A stretch of DNA of 64,000 bases, from positions 103,891,759 through 103,955,758 of the forward strand of contig NC_080578.1 of NCBI RefSeq assembly GCF_029962835.1, written 5' to 3'. The DNA is from Magnolia sinica. Taxonomy: Eukaryota > Streptophyta > Magnoliopsida > Magnoliales > Magnoliaceae. The notes under the pieces are model-generated. The model did not search any database. It saw only the letters and a program-made list of their open reading frames with translations, and was not told the origin of the DNA. Positions 1 to 11,037 of the stretch are shown here, one piece after another (within the stretch, counting starts at the first letter, position 1; each line of letters starts with the position of its first letter). Both the position numbers and the translations under genes were made by a program.

Positions 1-45
1 CAATGGTAGGCCATTTCCTCCATCATTCTTACTATTTTGGCACCT

Positions 46-395
46 GAGTTTGATTTTGGACTGAATTTTAGGTAAGAGTTAATAATTAATGGGTGCAGCT
101 GGTGAATGAAATGTATTTCAAGAAAAAAAAAAACATGATGGAATGACTACAGAGCTCTCCTTTTGTATCAGATCGACATGGCCCATTTGCAATGACATGG
201 TCAGATCATGTCCGAGTCAGAGTTTGATTTTGGACTGAATTTTAGGTAAGAGTTAATAATAAATGGGTGCAGTTGGTGAATGGAATGTATTTCAGGAAAA
301 AAAAAAAAAAACATGATGGAATGACTAAATAGCTCTCCTTTTGTATTAGATCGACATGGTCCATTTGTAATGACATAGACGGATCATGTCCGCGT
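46..395. repeat. Two-copy tandem duplication, period about 174 bp
   Basis: The block beginning GAGTTTGATTTTGGACTG at 46 recurs at 220, and both copies run through an A-rich tract and an ATGATGGAATGACTA stretch to GATCATGTCCG. The copies differ by scattered substitutions and in the length of the A run (11 versus about 14). No coding frame is conserved between them. It looks like an ordinary local duplication of non-genic DNA. Confidence 0.8.
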
Positions 396-766
396 CAGGT
401 CCACCAATGAATGCAACAACTCATGCCAATTGATCAAAAGGTGTAAAATCATGCCTAAAATCACTAAATTCACCATGGTGTGGCCCATATGAGTCCATCT
501 TGGTGGGGCATGTTAGATGGATGAATTGGATAGCATATACAAACCATAATGGATACCACACACCTTTTAAAAGGTTTTTAGGTGGGCGTCTATCTGAACA
601 GTCCCACCTGATTTTCAAATCAGCCAGATTTTTGGGTTCATGTCCAAATTTGATCTTTGCTCCCATTCAAATCAACTAGATTTTTGGTTTCATGTCCAAA
701 ATTAGCCTTTGTTCCCAAAAAATTAGCTAGGTTATTGGGTTTATGTCCAAATTTGGCCTTTGCTTA
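396..766. other. MITE-derived intergenic DNA
   Basis: This stretch contains the phrases CACCATGGTGTGGCCC, GATGGATGAATTGGATAGC and AAGGTTTTTAGGTGGGCG. They match the vocabulary of the short non-autonomous elements found all over the window. The phrase TGGGTTTATGTCCAAATTTGG recurs in shortened forms. No gene is seen. Confidence 0.45.
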
Positions 767-1448
767 TATTATGGGGAAAATGGGTTGTCCAATAATTCAA
801 GGTCAGGTCAGACACTCGTGCACTTAACCAGGTCGGGCAACAACGAACCTAAATTGGAAATCCGACACTCGGCTCTACAACAAGCAATAGCCGGGTTCAA
901 GCTCGGTCTCTCGTTAGCAGGTCGGGAAATAGGCCAACCTACAGGACACTAAAGGAAGCCCAAACATGTGCCGAAAGGATAAAGTCAGGCCCCAGTTGGC
1001 ATCCCCCTAGCTCAGGTTGGCCAAGACCACATCGGCCTTCTACTACACACCTCCAATGATTTCGAACAATCAAAGATTTGCTCGGGATTTAATCCAAAGA
1101 ACTCGGAAAATATCCACGATATGCATGCTCGAGATCCCGAGATCTTCACCAAGGATCTCGAGAAATTCTCCCACTCATTCAGGATCCAAATTCCTCAATA
1201 ATACGCACTTACCCAATGGAAAGATCTCCCCTATGTCATCGCCTCTCCTGAACTATAAATAGGAGCATCTCTAATGGTAAAAGTTATGCACAATCTCTAG
1301 CCTAAAATCTCTTACTTGACTAGACACAGATTCCCTACTTGACTTAGGCATCGGAGGATCCCCTCTACTAGTCAGGGTCTCCTTTGTTCATCCCTTATGC
1401 AGGTATACGAAGGTCGAGCAAAAGGCTAACCAGATTTTTGTATCAACA
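767..1448 (+). mobile_element. Solo LTR of a Ty3 (Tat-like) retrotransposon
   Basis: The sequence opens TATTATGGGG and closes TATCAACA, and it carries a TATA-like box (CTATAAATAGG near 1253). Its 3' third has the pattern GACTTAGGCATCGGAGGATCCC ... GTCAGGGTC ... CAGGT, the same arrangement as the end of the LTRs of the complete Tat element at 4276-5050 and 15827-16616. No primer-binding site or gag follows it, so it is probably a solo LTR of a related family. The flanks GCTTA and GCTCC are at best a decayed target duplication, so the left boundary is less certain than the right. Confidence 0.6.
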
Positions 1449-1830
1449 GCTCCCAAAAAATCAAGTTGATTCAATACTTATTTGCATCACTGCTAAAGTT
1501 TTTGAAAACAAAGCAGAAAATAAAATTTCTTAAAGGTTTAGATTAATTAATTAAGCTTTGTGGATCACCATAAGATATCATCAAGCATCTACAATTAATT
1601 AAAAATATTGAGACTTTAGATCTACTCACACCTTTTAATCGTTGCTATTGAGTACTGTTGGATGGTCGATGCTGTATCTCAAATGAGCAGATGAAGAAAG
1701 CCTATATACACAACTTTAGGAGAAGGGTGTGGTAGGGATGGGCAGATATAGCCGGTTTTTTTTTAAGAAACAAAGGTACTGATGGAAGTGGTGCTGTGAA
1801 AAATCTATGGATGTGACTTCACTTTTAAGA
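1449..1830. other. Intergenic stretch without recognisable features
   Basis: AT-rich sequence with short open frames only. I see no gene, RNA or transposon end here. Confidence 0.5.
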
Positions 1831-2145
1831 AGCTGAGGAGAGGAAGGCAGAGAAACTGCTGAGAAAAGAGAGAGTAAATCACTCGAAATTAGAGCAAATC
1901 AATTTTAAGAAGCTGAGAGGAAGGTAGAGAAACTGCTGAGAAAAGAGAGAGTAAATCACTTGAAATTAGAGCAAAGGAGAGGAAGAAAGAGAAACCGCTG
2001 AGAAAAAGAGGAAGGAAATCGCTTGAAATTAGAGCTGAGGTGAGGAAGGTAGAGAAACCAGTGAGAAAAGAGAAAGTAAAATCACTTGAAATTAGAGCTG
2101 AAGACAGGAAGGAAGAGAAACTACAAAGAAAATAAAGTAAATCAC
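1831..2145. repeat. Purine-rich minisatellite, about five imperfect 60-80 bp units
   Basis: Units of the type GAGGAAGGTAGAGAAACTGCTGAGAAAAG followed by TAAATCACTTGAAATTAGAGC start near 1834, 1911, 1977, 2037 and 2099. The first unit carries an extra AATCAATTTTAAGAA segment. The array explains the serine and phenylalanine-rich open frame on the opposite strand, so that frame should not be read as a gene. Confidence 0.8.
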
Positions 2146-3450
2146 CGTAATGACAATGTTTTAGTGACAAAATCAACCTATCATGCGCGGCCCTCCTGTT
2201 CTCTTGGATTCCAAGTCCAGCAGTCAAGTTCACGTCGGAAGCTACATGGGGCCCACCAAGATATACGTGAGAAATCTACACACACATATATATAGAATGA
2301 CCTAATCAATGATTTGAATGGCATATAAACAGTATGGTGGGCCCTAAGAGGGTTTTAGTGGTGGGCATTTCTATCCACTCCACGGAGTGGTCCCATTAAG
2401 TTTTGGATCTGCCTCATTTTTGGCGTGACCTGCTAATATAAGCTGGATAACTGATGGCCTGACCTTTAGTGTCCAATCATCCTAATCAGATGCATCTTTG
2501 GAATGGATTAGATGACATACAAAATGTGGTAGGCCCAAATACAATATGGAAGGATTTTACCATGGGTGTCGGCATCCCAATTATAATATTTGTGGCATGG
2601 CTCGCCTGAGTTTTGAGTCGGCCATATTTTTGTTTGCAATTGAGAACATTAGAAGTTGATTGGCACCATGGATTTGAGAGGGTTTGATGGTATATTTGGC
2701 CCCATATAGTAATTGGGGTTTCAAATCCCCATCCATGGTGAAAGCTTGAATTACATCTAAAATCCTTCAAAGAGTTACATGTGTAACATGTGTGTCACTA
2801 GACTGCTAATTTATTAGGCATATGACCCACTAATGATATCCTAAAATAATTAGATTATCAATTGCATTACTATAATTACTTTAATACCATGATATGCACC
2901 CTCCAGATATTGTCCATGTAAATCAACAATTAAAAATCATTGGTTAGTCACTTAGAGGTCTCATACAATGAACAAATTAAAAGTGATTAGTGGCCCAACA
3001 TGCTGACTTGTAGATTAAGCTTGTCAAAAAAGTTTGTACCCGTGACAAAACAAAAGCAAAGGAAAAAGCATTAGTCAGCAAAGGCGGCGAAATTTGTCTA
3101 GCTATTCTCCAATCAAATGGAAATGCATACATACAACACATGCGCCCCTATCTTTCCCTCTGACATGCCATTTCCCATCAGAAAAAGAAGAAGGCCTCAA
3201 CGTAAGGAGCACCAAAACTAGGATAAACAGTATACTTATTCTCATTTTATGGTCGTGGCCCACCTAATGAGCATATAGGTCCAATTGTTTCCATACAAGA
3301 CATTTATGGTACAGCCTACCCTTTGAACGGCCTGGATGATCCACAAAAATGATATGATGGAAGGAAACAAGTCATTGTACAGAAAATTCACATAGGCCCT
3401 ATTTCCTTCCTCGGCCTCACCACAGGGAGTAATAGGGATGTGACGCGTAC
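2146..3450. other. Intergenic DNA with foldback-family fragments
   Basis: The stretches around 2230-2420 and 2500-2760 carry GGGCCCACCAAGATATACG, GTATGGTGGGCCC and ATGGATTAGATG phrases typical of this window's foldback elements, but clear ends are not visible. The part from 3050 to 3450 is unremarkable. No coding sequence is supported. Confidence 0.4.
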
Positions 3451-3454
3451 CATG

Positions 3455-3640
3455 AAAGGCCCACTTAGATAAGTAACTTATTTGAGATAAGTAAGTTTGA
3501 TTTAAGATTACTTATAAATAACTTTTTACTTAAAATTTCTTAATTATTTCAGCTTAATAAGTAAAAAATCAAGATAAGCAACTCGAGGCATTAATAGCTT
3601 ATTTTAATTAACTTACAATCCAAATACCCTCTAAAGGTCT
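3455..3640. mobile_element. MITE of the GAGTAACTTATTTGAGATAAG family
   Basis: The element reads through ACTTATTTGAGATAAGT, TTTTTACTTAAA, TCAGCTTAATAAGTA and AACTTACAATCCAAAT to CCCTCTAAA. A second copy in the same order lies at 47096-47303, where its left end is the better preserved GGGCCTGTTTGG. The left end here appears shortened. It has no coding capacity. Confidence 0.7.
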
Positions 3641-4270
3641 TTCATATTGTTTTTTGGGGCTTACTGTGTCTTGCATATTCCATCTAATCCATTGGGAGAA
3701 AGCATCTCTTCAGGATAAACGAATAATTTAAAAAAAAAAAAAAATTAAAAAATCAAGCCATTCCAAATATCAGATGAGCCACAAAATGTGATTTTAGAGG
3801 TTTTATGCATGATTTTACAAGATAAGGCGCATTGGAGTTTTGGACCAACCTAAGTTTCAGAAGCCAAAAAGATTAGGTTGGGGCATCAATGAAGGATGGA
3901 TTAGATGTCGCTAGAACATCAAGATGAGCCCCACAAGTAGATTTGATCTGTCCTTAAATAAAAAATAAAAAAATGCTTATTTTGCTACTGGTGCAGCTTA
4001 TTATAGAGTGTGTAGATGATCTGATGATTTTTATCTGCACTCCATGTAGATGAGTTTATAACAATGGAAATAAACTTCCCACGAAATAGCATTCTATTGT
4101 AAAAATCGAAAATTAGAATCCTCTTTAGAGTATGCTTATGGACCAATAATTCATTGGTCCTGGCAAGACATGGACAGCTCAAGTTGTATCACTCAACATG
4201 TGGGCCCCAGGAGGAGGCAAAATGAGCTGGAATTAGAAAACAAAAGCCAAAGATAAAGAAAGAGATAATA
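3641..4270. other. Intergenic, no gene recognised
   Basis: Contains an A-rich tract near 3730 and short MITE-like phrases. Nothing here supports a gene or RNA. It forms the left flank of the Tat retrotransposon, up to the target duplication at 4271. Confidence 0.45.
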
Positions 4271-4275
4271 AAGGT

Positions 4276-5050
4276 TGTTGGGGAAAAAATATGACAAGTC
4301 CGGAGACCCGGTTATGAAATGGACCAACTCTACTGACACTGCCCAAGAATCCGAGGCTCCAGGCGCGACCGAGTCAAAACAAACCCTAAAGGGGAGACTT
4401 AGCTTGGATTTGTAGGAAATGAATCCCGACCGAGAGTAAAAGAGTCACGAGCCATAGGTGAGATACATAAGATGCATGAAGTTGCCTCGGCTAACGAGGC
4501 AGCAACGTCTAAAGAGGTCGATTAAGGCCCTAAAGCTAAAAGCCACCTGGCCGACTATAAAACCGACCCATATGAGGCCGGTTACAGTGTCAGCTATCGG
4601 ATTAAGGAAGAACGTCAGTCATAAGCCGATTCTGTTCCATCCGACAGAAGGCAAAAAGTGCAACCCTTATAGGTGGCCGAGACTCAGTTATTAGCTGAGT
4701 CAGTTGTTGCCGAGCTAAGTAAGGAAGAGATGGTGTAAATTCAAATACTGTCTGGAAAATCTTGTAAAAGGATTCTCGACCCCGAAGATCTCGGGATTGG
4801 GCAGAATCCATGAATAGATTATAACCAAATAAAATCTCCTGAAAACGGGGAAGAGAATCCCCGCACGCTGGGACCTCCCACTCCTATAAGATTAAAGGTA
4901 CGCAGAAATTACCTCTAAAAAGACATTCTTCTCAACCCAGTTACTGACTTAAGCATCGGAGGTTCCCCGGCTTTAGCCAGGGTCCCCTTTACATCTTCCT
5001 TGTGTAGGTGACGGACGAGAAAGGAGGTATATCAAAAATCTGCATTAACA
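4276..5050 (+). repeat. 5' LTR of the Tat element
   Basis: Starts TGTTGGGG and ends GCATTAACA, and matches 15827-16616 along its length with scattered differences. The copy lacks the TATA-containing segment ATATAAAAGGACTC that is present in the 3' LTR near 16438. Its sequence there reads CTCCTATAAGATT, so the promoter of this copy is probably damaged by a short deletion. Confidence 0.9.
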
Positions 5051-5051
5051 G

Positions 5052-5069
5052 TTTGGCGCCGTCTGTGGG
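5052..5069 (+). other. Primer-binding site region of the Tat element
   Basis: TTTGGCGCCGTCTGTGGG begins directly after the 5' LTR. The core TGGCGCCGT is complementary to the 3' end of a plant tRNA ending ACGGCGCCA, as in tRNA-Asp. The following bases do not match the tRNA-Asp sequence I know, so the exact primer is unsettled. Confidence 0.6.
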
Positions 5070-5125
5070 AAACGATACAAAAAGTCGTTCTCCAGGCTTT
5101 ATCCAGAAGTTTCAAGTGAGCGTTA

Positions 5126-6610
5126 ATGGGGAGAACCAGAAAAACTGGTCCTAGCGAACCAAATGAGGCCGATAACGCTGGACCATCAGGTCCAGATGGA
5201 GCCCAGGGAGCTCAGAACTAACATGATGATCAATAAGGTTTTGCGGCTCGTCCTGCAGCATCTGCTGCAACTAGGAATACGCAGCGGAATCGAGGAAATG
5301 GACAATTGAATTGGGAGGTCCAGGAGCTCAGAGCCGATATAAACGTTATGAAATAAATGTTAGAACAGATACACCGACAACAAACTCAGCAGCTTCAACA
5401 AGGACAGGCGATGAACGTTCCACAATAAGTTACCGACCCTCAGCCCGCTGTCCCGCGATCGCTAGCACAACCGAGTCAGCCCCATGGGCCATCTGAGCTA
5501 GTGCCCGCTCACTCCGCGACTGTCGTGCTACCTCCCACTGATCTCCGACACGAGATAGATCGGAGGAGGCCGGCCTCTGGTTAAAGGTGTGGCAGAAAGC
5601 AACGAGCCTTGGAAAGCTGACCTTTAAGACTTTAAAAAAGAAGTGCTAGAAGAGATGGCGGAGATGAGGCATAGTCGGGATGCACATCCAACTAGGACCG
5701 AAACAAAAGCATCCCCGTTCATTGATGAAGTGATGCAAGCTCAGTTGCCGGAAAGGTTTCGCTTCCCGCAGATTACACATTTCACAGGCAAAACCGACCC
5801 AACTAAGTACATCGAATGCGTTTGAACGTACATGGAACTGCATGATGCCTCGGATGCCGTGATGTGTCGGGCTTTCTCCCTCACCTTAGCCGACGTAGCC
5901 CAACTTTGGTTCAAGCAGCTGAAACTAAAGTCCATCAGCATGTTCGCAGAACTCAGCAATGCCTTCCTCACTAATTTCATTGGCAGGAAGAAGAAGTTGA
6001 AGCCCCCTGCGCATCTGAACAACTTAGTTCAGAAGGAGGGAGAACTACTGAAAGACTACATTAAACACTTTAATTTTGAGTCGCTCCAAGTCCAGAAACA
6101 CTCGGAAGAAACAACACTCAATTCTATCATGCAAGGTGTTCGGGATAAGCCGTTTTTGGCATCCTTGGACAAGAATTCACCTAAGACCTTGGCGGAATTA
6201 ATGACTCGGTCGGATAAGTATGCAGATGCTGAGGAAACACGGAACTTGCGTGAAGCTACCCAGAACACAAAAACCTCAGTCAAAGAGTCAGCCAAAAAGG
6301 AAGTTGACTCGGTCGAAGAAAAGAAGCGTAAGGACGATCAAACGCGCGACGAACGCAAGTCGGGCAAGCGACCCGACTGAAGGTTTTCTACATATATCCC
6401 GCTTAATAAACCATAAGAGCAGGTGCTGATGGAGATCAAGAGTGAAAGATTTGTCAATTGGCCGAATAAGCTTCGAAGTAATCCGAACCGGCGGAATAAG
6501 GATAAATATTGCCACTACCATCGCAATCATGGCCACAGTACAAGTGATTGTTATCACTTGAAGAAAGAGATCAAAAGGCTTATCCGAGAAGGCTGACTCA
6601 GAGAACACGT
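5126..6610 (+). pseudogene. gag: Broken gag of the Tat element
   Basis: A plausible start at 5126 (MGRTRKTG) soon meets a stop. The recognisable capsid part runs from 5643 to 6380, interrupted by an in-frame stop at 5823. It contains the typical PFIDEVMQAQLPERFRFP-type entry, then RAFSLTLADVAQLWF and LLKDYIKHFN. A nucleic-acid-binding knuckle of the form CHYHRNHGHSTSDC is readable near 6508-6560 in another frame. Gag would form the virus-like particle in the cytoplasm. Stops and frameshifts show that this copy is dead. Confidence 0.85.
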
Positions 6611-6779
6611 CGAAAGAACCGAGATAACGGAAGAATGCCCCGGCGACAACCGACCCATAGAGGAAATCCGGACGATTGTTGGTGGTCCCCGGGGTGGAGG
6701 CGACTCAAACAATGCTCGAAAAAACCATGCCAGGAACATCAGTTGACCTGAGTCCGAGATCCTGATCATAGCTCAGCCT

Positions 6780-9700
6780 TCGAAAGAAAAGAAGAGAGAA
6801 AAGTATTGTATCTCATTCACCAATGAAGATGCTCGAGGCATTCACTATCCCCATGATGATGCGTTAGTCATCACTCTCACCATCGCGAATCGTAGGGTAT
6901 TCCGCATACTCGTCGACACAGGATCATCTGCTGATGTACTGTTCACTCAGGCGTTCAACAAAATAGGTGTTGAACGATCAACCTTACAGCCGGTGCGTAC
7001 CCCATTGATCGGATTCTCGGGAGGACAGATACTCCCAAAAGGTATCATATCGCTGCCAGTTACTGTTGGAAACCCTCCGCATTAGGCGACAATTATGATC
7101 GACTTTCTGATAGTCGATTAGTTATCAGTCTACACTACGATACTCGGCTGACCCTCTTTGAGTCTCCTCCTGGCCGTGGTATCTACATACCACCTCTCTA
7201 TGAAATTTTCGACCGACTCGGGAGTAGGAGTCGTCAAAGGAGATCAGCAAGACGCGAGGCATTGTTACGCCACAGCCTTGAAAGCTCCGGCCAAGGTATC
7301 TATGATAGAGTCACTGGATCCTCGAGTCAAGACTTACGAACGAGGACAACCAGTGGAAGATCTTATCTTGGTGCCTCTAGTCGAGACGGATGAATCTAAA
7401 ACTATGCAGATTAGCTCGTCTCTCCGCTCGCCCTTAAAAGATAATTTAGTAGCCCTGCTCCGAAGATACGTTGATGTATTTGCATGGAGCCATGAAGACA
7501 TGCCGGGAATCGATCCATCAGTAATCACTCACCAACTCAACATCGATCTGACCTACCGGCCGATCCGATAGAAGCGACGTCCACTCGGCCTTGAAAGGTT
7601 CTCTATCATTAAAGAAGAGGTCAGCAAGCTCCTCAAGGCCAAATTCATAGAAGAGATATACTACCCAGAATGGGTAGCCAACGTCGTACTTGTGAAGAAA
7701 GCCAATGGAAAGTGGCGTGTCTGTATTGACTATACCAATCTAAATAAAGCCTACCCAAAGGATAGTTCTTCTCTTCTGATGATCGATTAATTGGTAGATA
7801 ACACTGCGGGCACGAACTTCTTAGTGTTATGGATGCTTATTCAGGATACAATCAAATTGTAATGCATCAGTTTGATAAATCTAAGACCACCTTTGTCACC
7901 TACAAGGGTCTTTATTGTTACCGAGTGATGCCGTTTGGTTTGAAAAATGCTAGAGCAACTTATCAAAGATTACTGAACAAAATCTTTACTCGGTTGATCA
8001 GCCGAATCATGGAAGTGTACATTGACGACATGTTCGTCAAAAGTGTACATGCGGTTGACCATATAGCTGACCTAGAAGAAATATTCATGATCTTACGCAA
8101 GTTCCAAATGAAATTGAACCTGAGCAAGTATGCCTTTGGTGTGAGCTCTGGAAAGTTTATCGAATTCCTAGTCACCTGGCGAGGAATCGAGGCAAATCTG
8201 GAGAAAATTAAGGCATTGCTCGACATGGAGTCTCCCAAAACTATAAAATATATACAAAGATTGATTGAACGAGTAGTGGCACTCAACCGTTTCCTCTCCC
8301 AAGCCACCGATAAATGTCTCCTGTTCTTCAAACAATTGAAGGGACGACAAATGGTGGATTAGACGGAAGAGTATGAAGCAGCGTTCTAGCAATTAAAATT
8401 TTATCTCGGATCTCCGCCCCTCTTATCGAAACCTGAACCGGGAGAAGCCCTATTGTTGTATCTTGCGGTGTGCAAGGCAGCAGTTAGCTCGACCCTGATA
8501 TGGCAGCACGAAGGAAAAGAACTGTCGGTTTACTACGTTAGCAAAGCACTACTACCGGCAGAGACAAGATACCCACTCCTGAAAAAAGTGGCCCTAGTGC
8601 TGGTTGTCTCATCACAACGACTTTGGCCATATTTTCAAGCTCACACCATTATCGTCATGACTGATCTCCCATTACGACAGGTCCTACAGAAACCGAAAGC
8701 ATCCAGCCGACTAACGAAGTGGGCAATCGAACTTAGTGAATTTGACATTCAGTACAAGCCGAGAGTTGCAATCAAAGGGCAAGTCGTGGCTGACTTCATT
8801 GCTGAGGTGACATCACAAGCCGATTCAATAGCAGAGCATGCTACCGAGCATACTATCGACGACCGTTTCACCTGAATCAGCACTCGACCCAATACCCTGG
8901 AAGCTGTATATCGATAGCTCCTCTAACTCTAAGGCAAGCGGGGCGGGAGTAGTGCTGGAAACTCCTAATCAAACCTACATATAGTATGCCTTAAGACTTG
9001 GATTTCAAGCCTCGAGCAATACAGCAGAATATGAAGCGTTACTGCTCGGCCTCCGACTCGCGGCCAGTTTAGGTGTCACGCATCTCAACGTTTTCAGCAA
9101 TTCACAGCTAGTCGTCAATTAAGTCACCAGCATATATCAAATACAAAAAGAACAACTGAAAGCGTATATGGAGAAAGCTAAAGAACTGATCGGCAGCTTT
9201 CAGCTTTGTGTCGTCACTCGAATCCCTTGAACAGAAAAATGCCAAAGCTGATCTATTAGCAAGACTCGCCTCTACCGACGAAGACGACATACCCAGGTCT
9301 GTTCCAATTGAGTACGTCACTAAGTCGGGTATTAATGAACCAGTTAGCTCGACCATACTTACTATTGATTCAGGACCTACTTGGCTCGACCCGATCGTCC
9401 GATACCTCGACAATGGAGAAGTGCCTGAAGATCGTGCCGAGGCTCAGCGATTGAAAATCCGAGCCTCTCGTTATACTATACTTAACGAAACTTTATACAA
9501 AAAAAGGTTATTATGCTTCATTGCTACGATACTTAAACCCCAGCGAAGCTGAGTACGTACTACGGAAAATCCACGAAGGAATCTGCGAAAATCACTCGGG
9601 CGGACGATCACTAACACACAAGGTCTTACATCAGGGATACTACTGGCCGACTATCCAGCACGACACTCGTAAGCTCGTTCAGAGATGCGACAAGTGTCAG

Positions 9701-10560
9701 AGATTCGCGGCTATCCCGAGACAACCTCCCGAGGAACTAACTCCTATGACCGGTCCTTGGCCCTTCGAATAGTGGGGAATCGACATCATAGGGCCACTCC
9801 CTATGGGAAAAGATCAAATCAAGTTTGCTGTCGTATCCGTGGACTACTTCACAAAGTGGGCCGAGGCCGAGCCCTTGGCGAAGATAACTGAGCAAAAGAT
9901 CACAGACTTTGTGTGGAAGAACATTATCTATCGGTTAGGGATACCTCGGACCATTGTTACCGATAATGAGAAGCAGTTCGACAATAGAAGCTTTCGTGAG
10001 ATGTGCGATAATCTCGAAATCAGAAATGTCTACTCATTGCCTTATCATCCTCAGATGAATGGACAGGTTGAGGCAGTTAACAAGATCATCAAACAACATC
10101 TCTGAACCAAGCTTGACCAAGCCAAAGGAGCATGGGCTGAGGAACTCCCGAAGATACTGTGGGCTTACCGAACCACGGCTCGAACTGCTACGGGAGAAAC
10201 ACCTTTCTCCCCTACTTATGGCTCGGAAGCTATCACCCCCGTTCAATGAAGAAGATAATGAAGAACTCTTAGCCCTTGGACTCGATCTTGTGGACGAACA
10301 AAGGAAAAAAGCTTGGCTACGAATGATGGCTCGGCAGCAACAAGTAGCTCGGTTCTACAATGCCCGAGTCAAAGTCAGGCATTTCCGAGTTAGGGACATG
10401 ATCCTCTGGAAAACGTTCCTCAATACTAAGGAGGTTGGCACGGGCACAATGGGACCCAATTGGGAAGGACCCTATGTCGTCTCAAACACCATCTAACCAG
10501 GAACGTACCAGTTGGAAGACCTAACCGAACGATTACTGCCTCATCCATAGAATGCCGAGC
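6780..10560 (+). pseudogene. pol: Broken pol of the Tat element (PR-RT-RH-aRH-INT)
   Basis: Domains in order: aspartic protease with LVDTGSSADVLF near 6910-6950; reverse transcriptase from about 7570, with MPFGLKNARATYQ (about 7930) and the catalytic box YIDDM near 8020 still intact; RNase H at about 8440-8840; a second RNase H at about 8890-9200 with LYIDSSSNSKASGAG and NTAEYEALLLGLRLA; integrase from 9520, with an HHCC zinc finger ending CDKCQRF, then GIDIIGPLP, IVTDNEKQF and GQVEAVNK carrying the D, D and E residues. At least ten stops or frame changes (for example 7083, 7570, 7790, 8360, 9228, 9770, 10102) split it. The dual RNase H is the diagnostic of the Tat lineage. Confidence 0.92.
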
Positions 10561-11035
10561 ATCTAAAAATCTACTACCCCTAGGTCGGCCTAGTAATGTG
10601 TTAAAAAAAAACTCAAAAACTACAAACATGTAAACCGAGTCAATTAAATAAAACCAGGTATGTTCATTGATCACTCCATGTGTTTTACATCAGGTTACAT
10701 CAGGCTCTACTACCGCATTACATTGAGAAAGTAACAAAAATAAAGGCAGAGACATTCGACTTCAACATAAGAAATCCTCTCTCGGTTGCGGATGCTCTCG
10801 AGTTGGCCTTGAAGATTGGTGTGCTTGAAGTGCTGGTGTAAGTGTCAAAAATCAAATGCTGGTGTTAATGCCAAAAGCTGGTGTGAGTGCAAAAAATGGA
10901 ACTGATGACGGTACAAAAAATCCAGCTCCAAGGTCCACCAGGAGCTAAGTAGGTCAGACTCAGTTACCACCGCTTGGAGCAATCTCAGCAACCTCAGGAG
11001 TTGCCTCGACCTCGACACCAGCCGCAGCATCAGCA
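10561..11035. other. Non-coding spacer between pol and antisense ORF
   Basis: The spacer contains two short imperfect repeats of GTGCTTGAAGTGCTGGTGTAA type near 10830-10890. I see no gene. It probably contains the convergent 3' ends of the sense pol and antisense transcripts. Confidence 0.5.
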
Positions 11036-11037
11036 GA

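Noticed and set aside
5052..5069. Exact naming of the primer tRNA
   Set aside because: Only the first nine bases fit the tRNA-Asp end I know; the rest differs and a tRNA database search was not possible.
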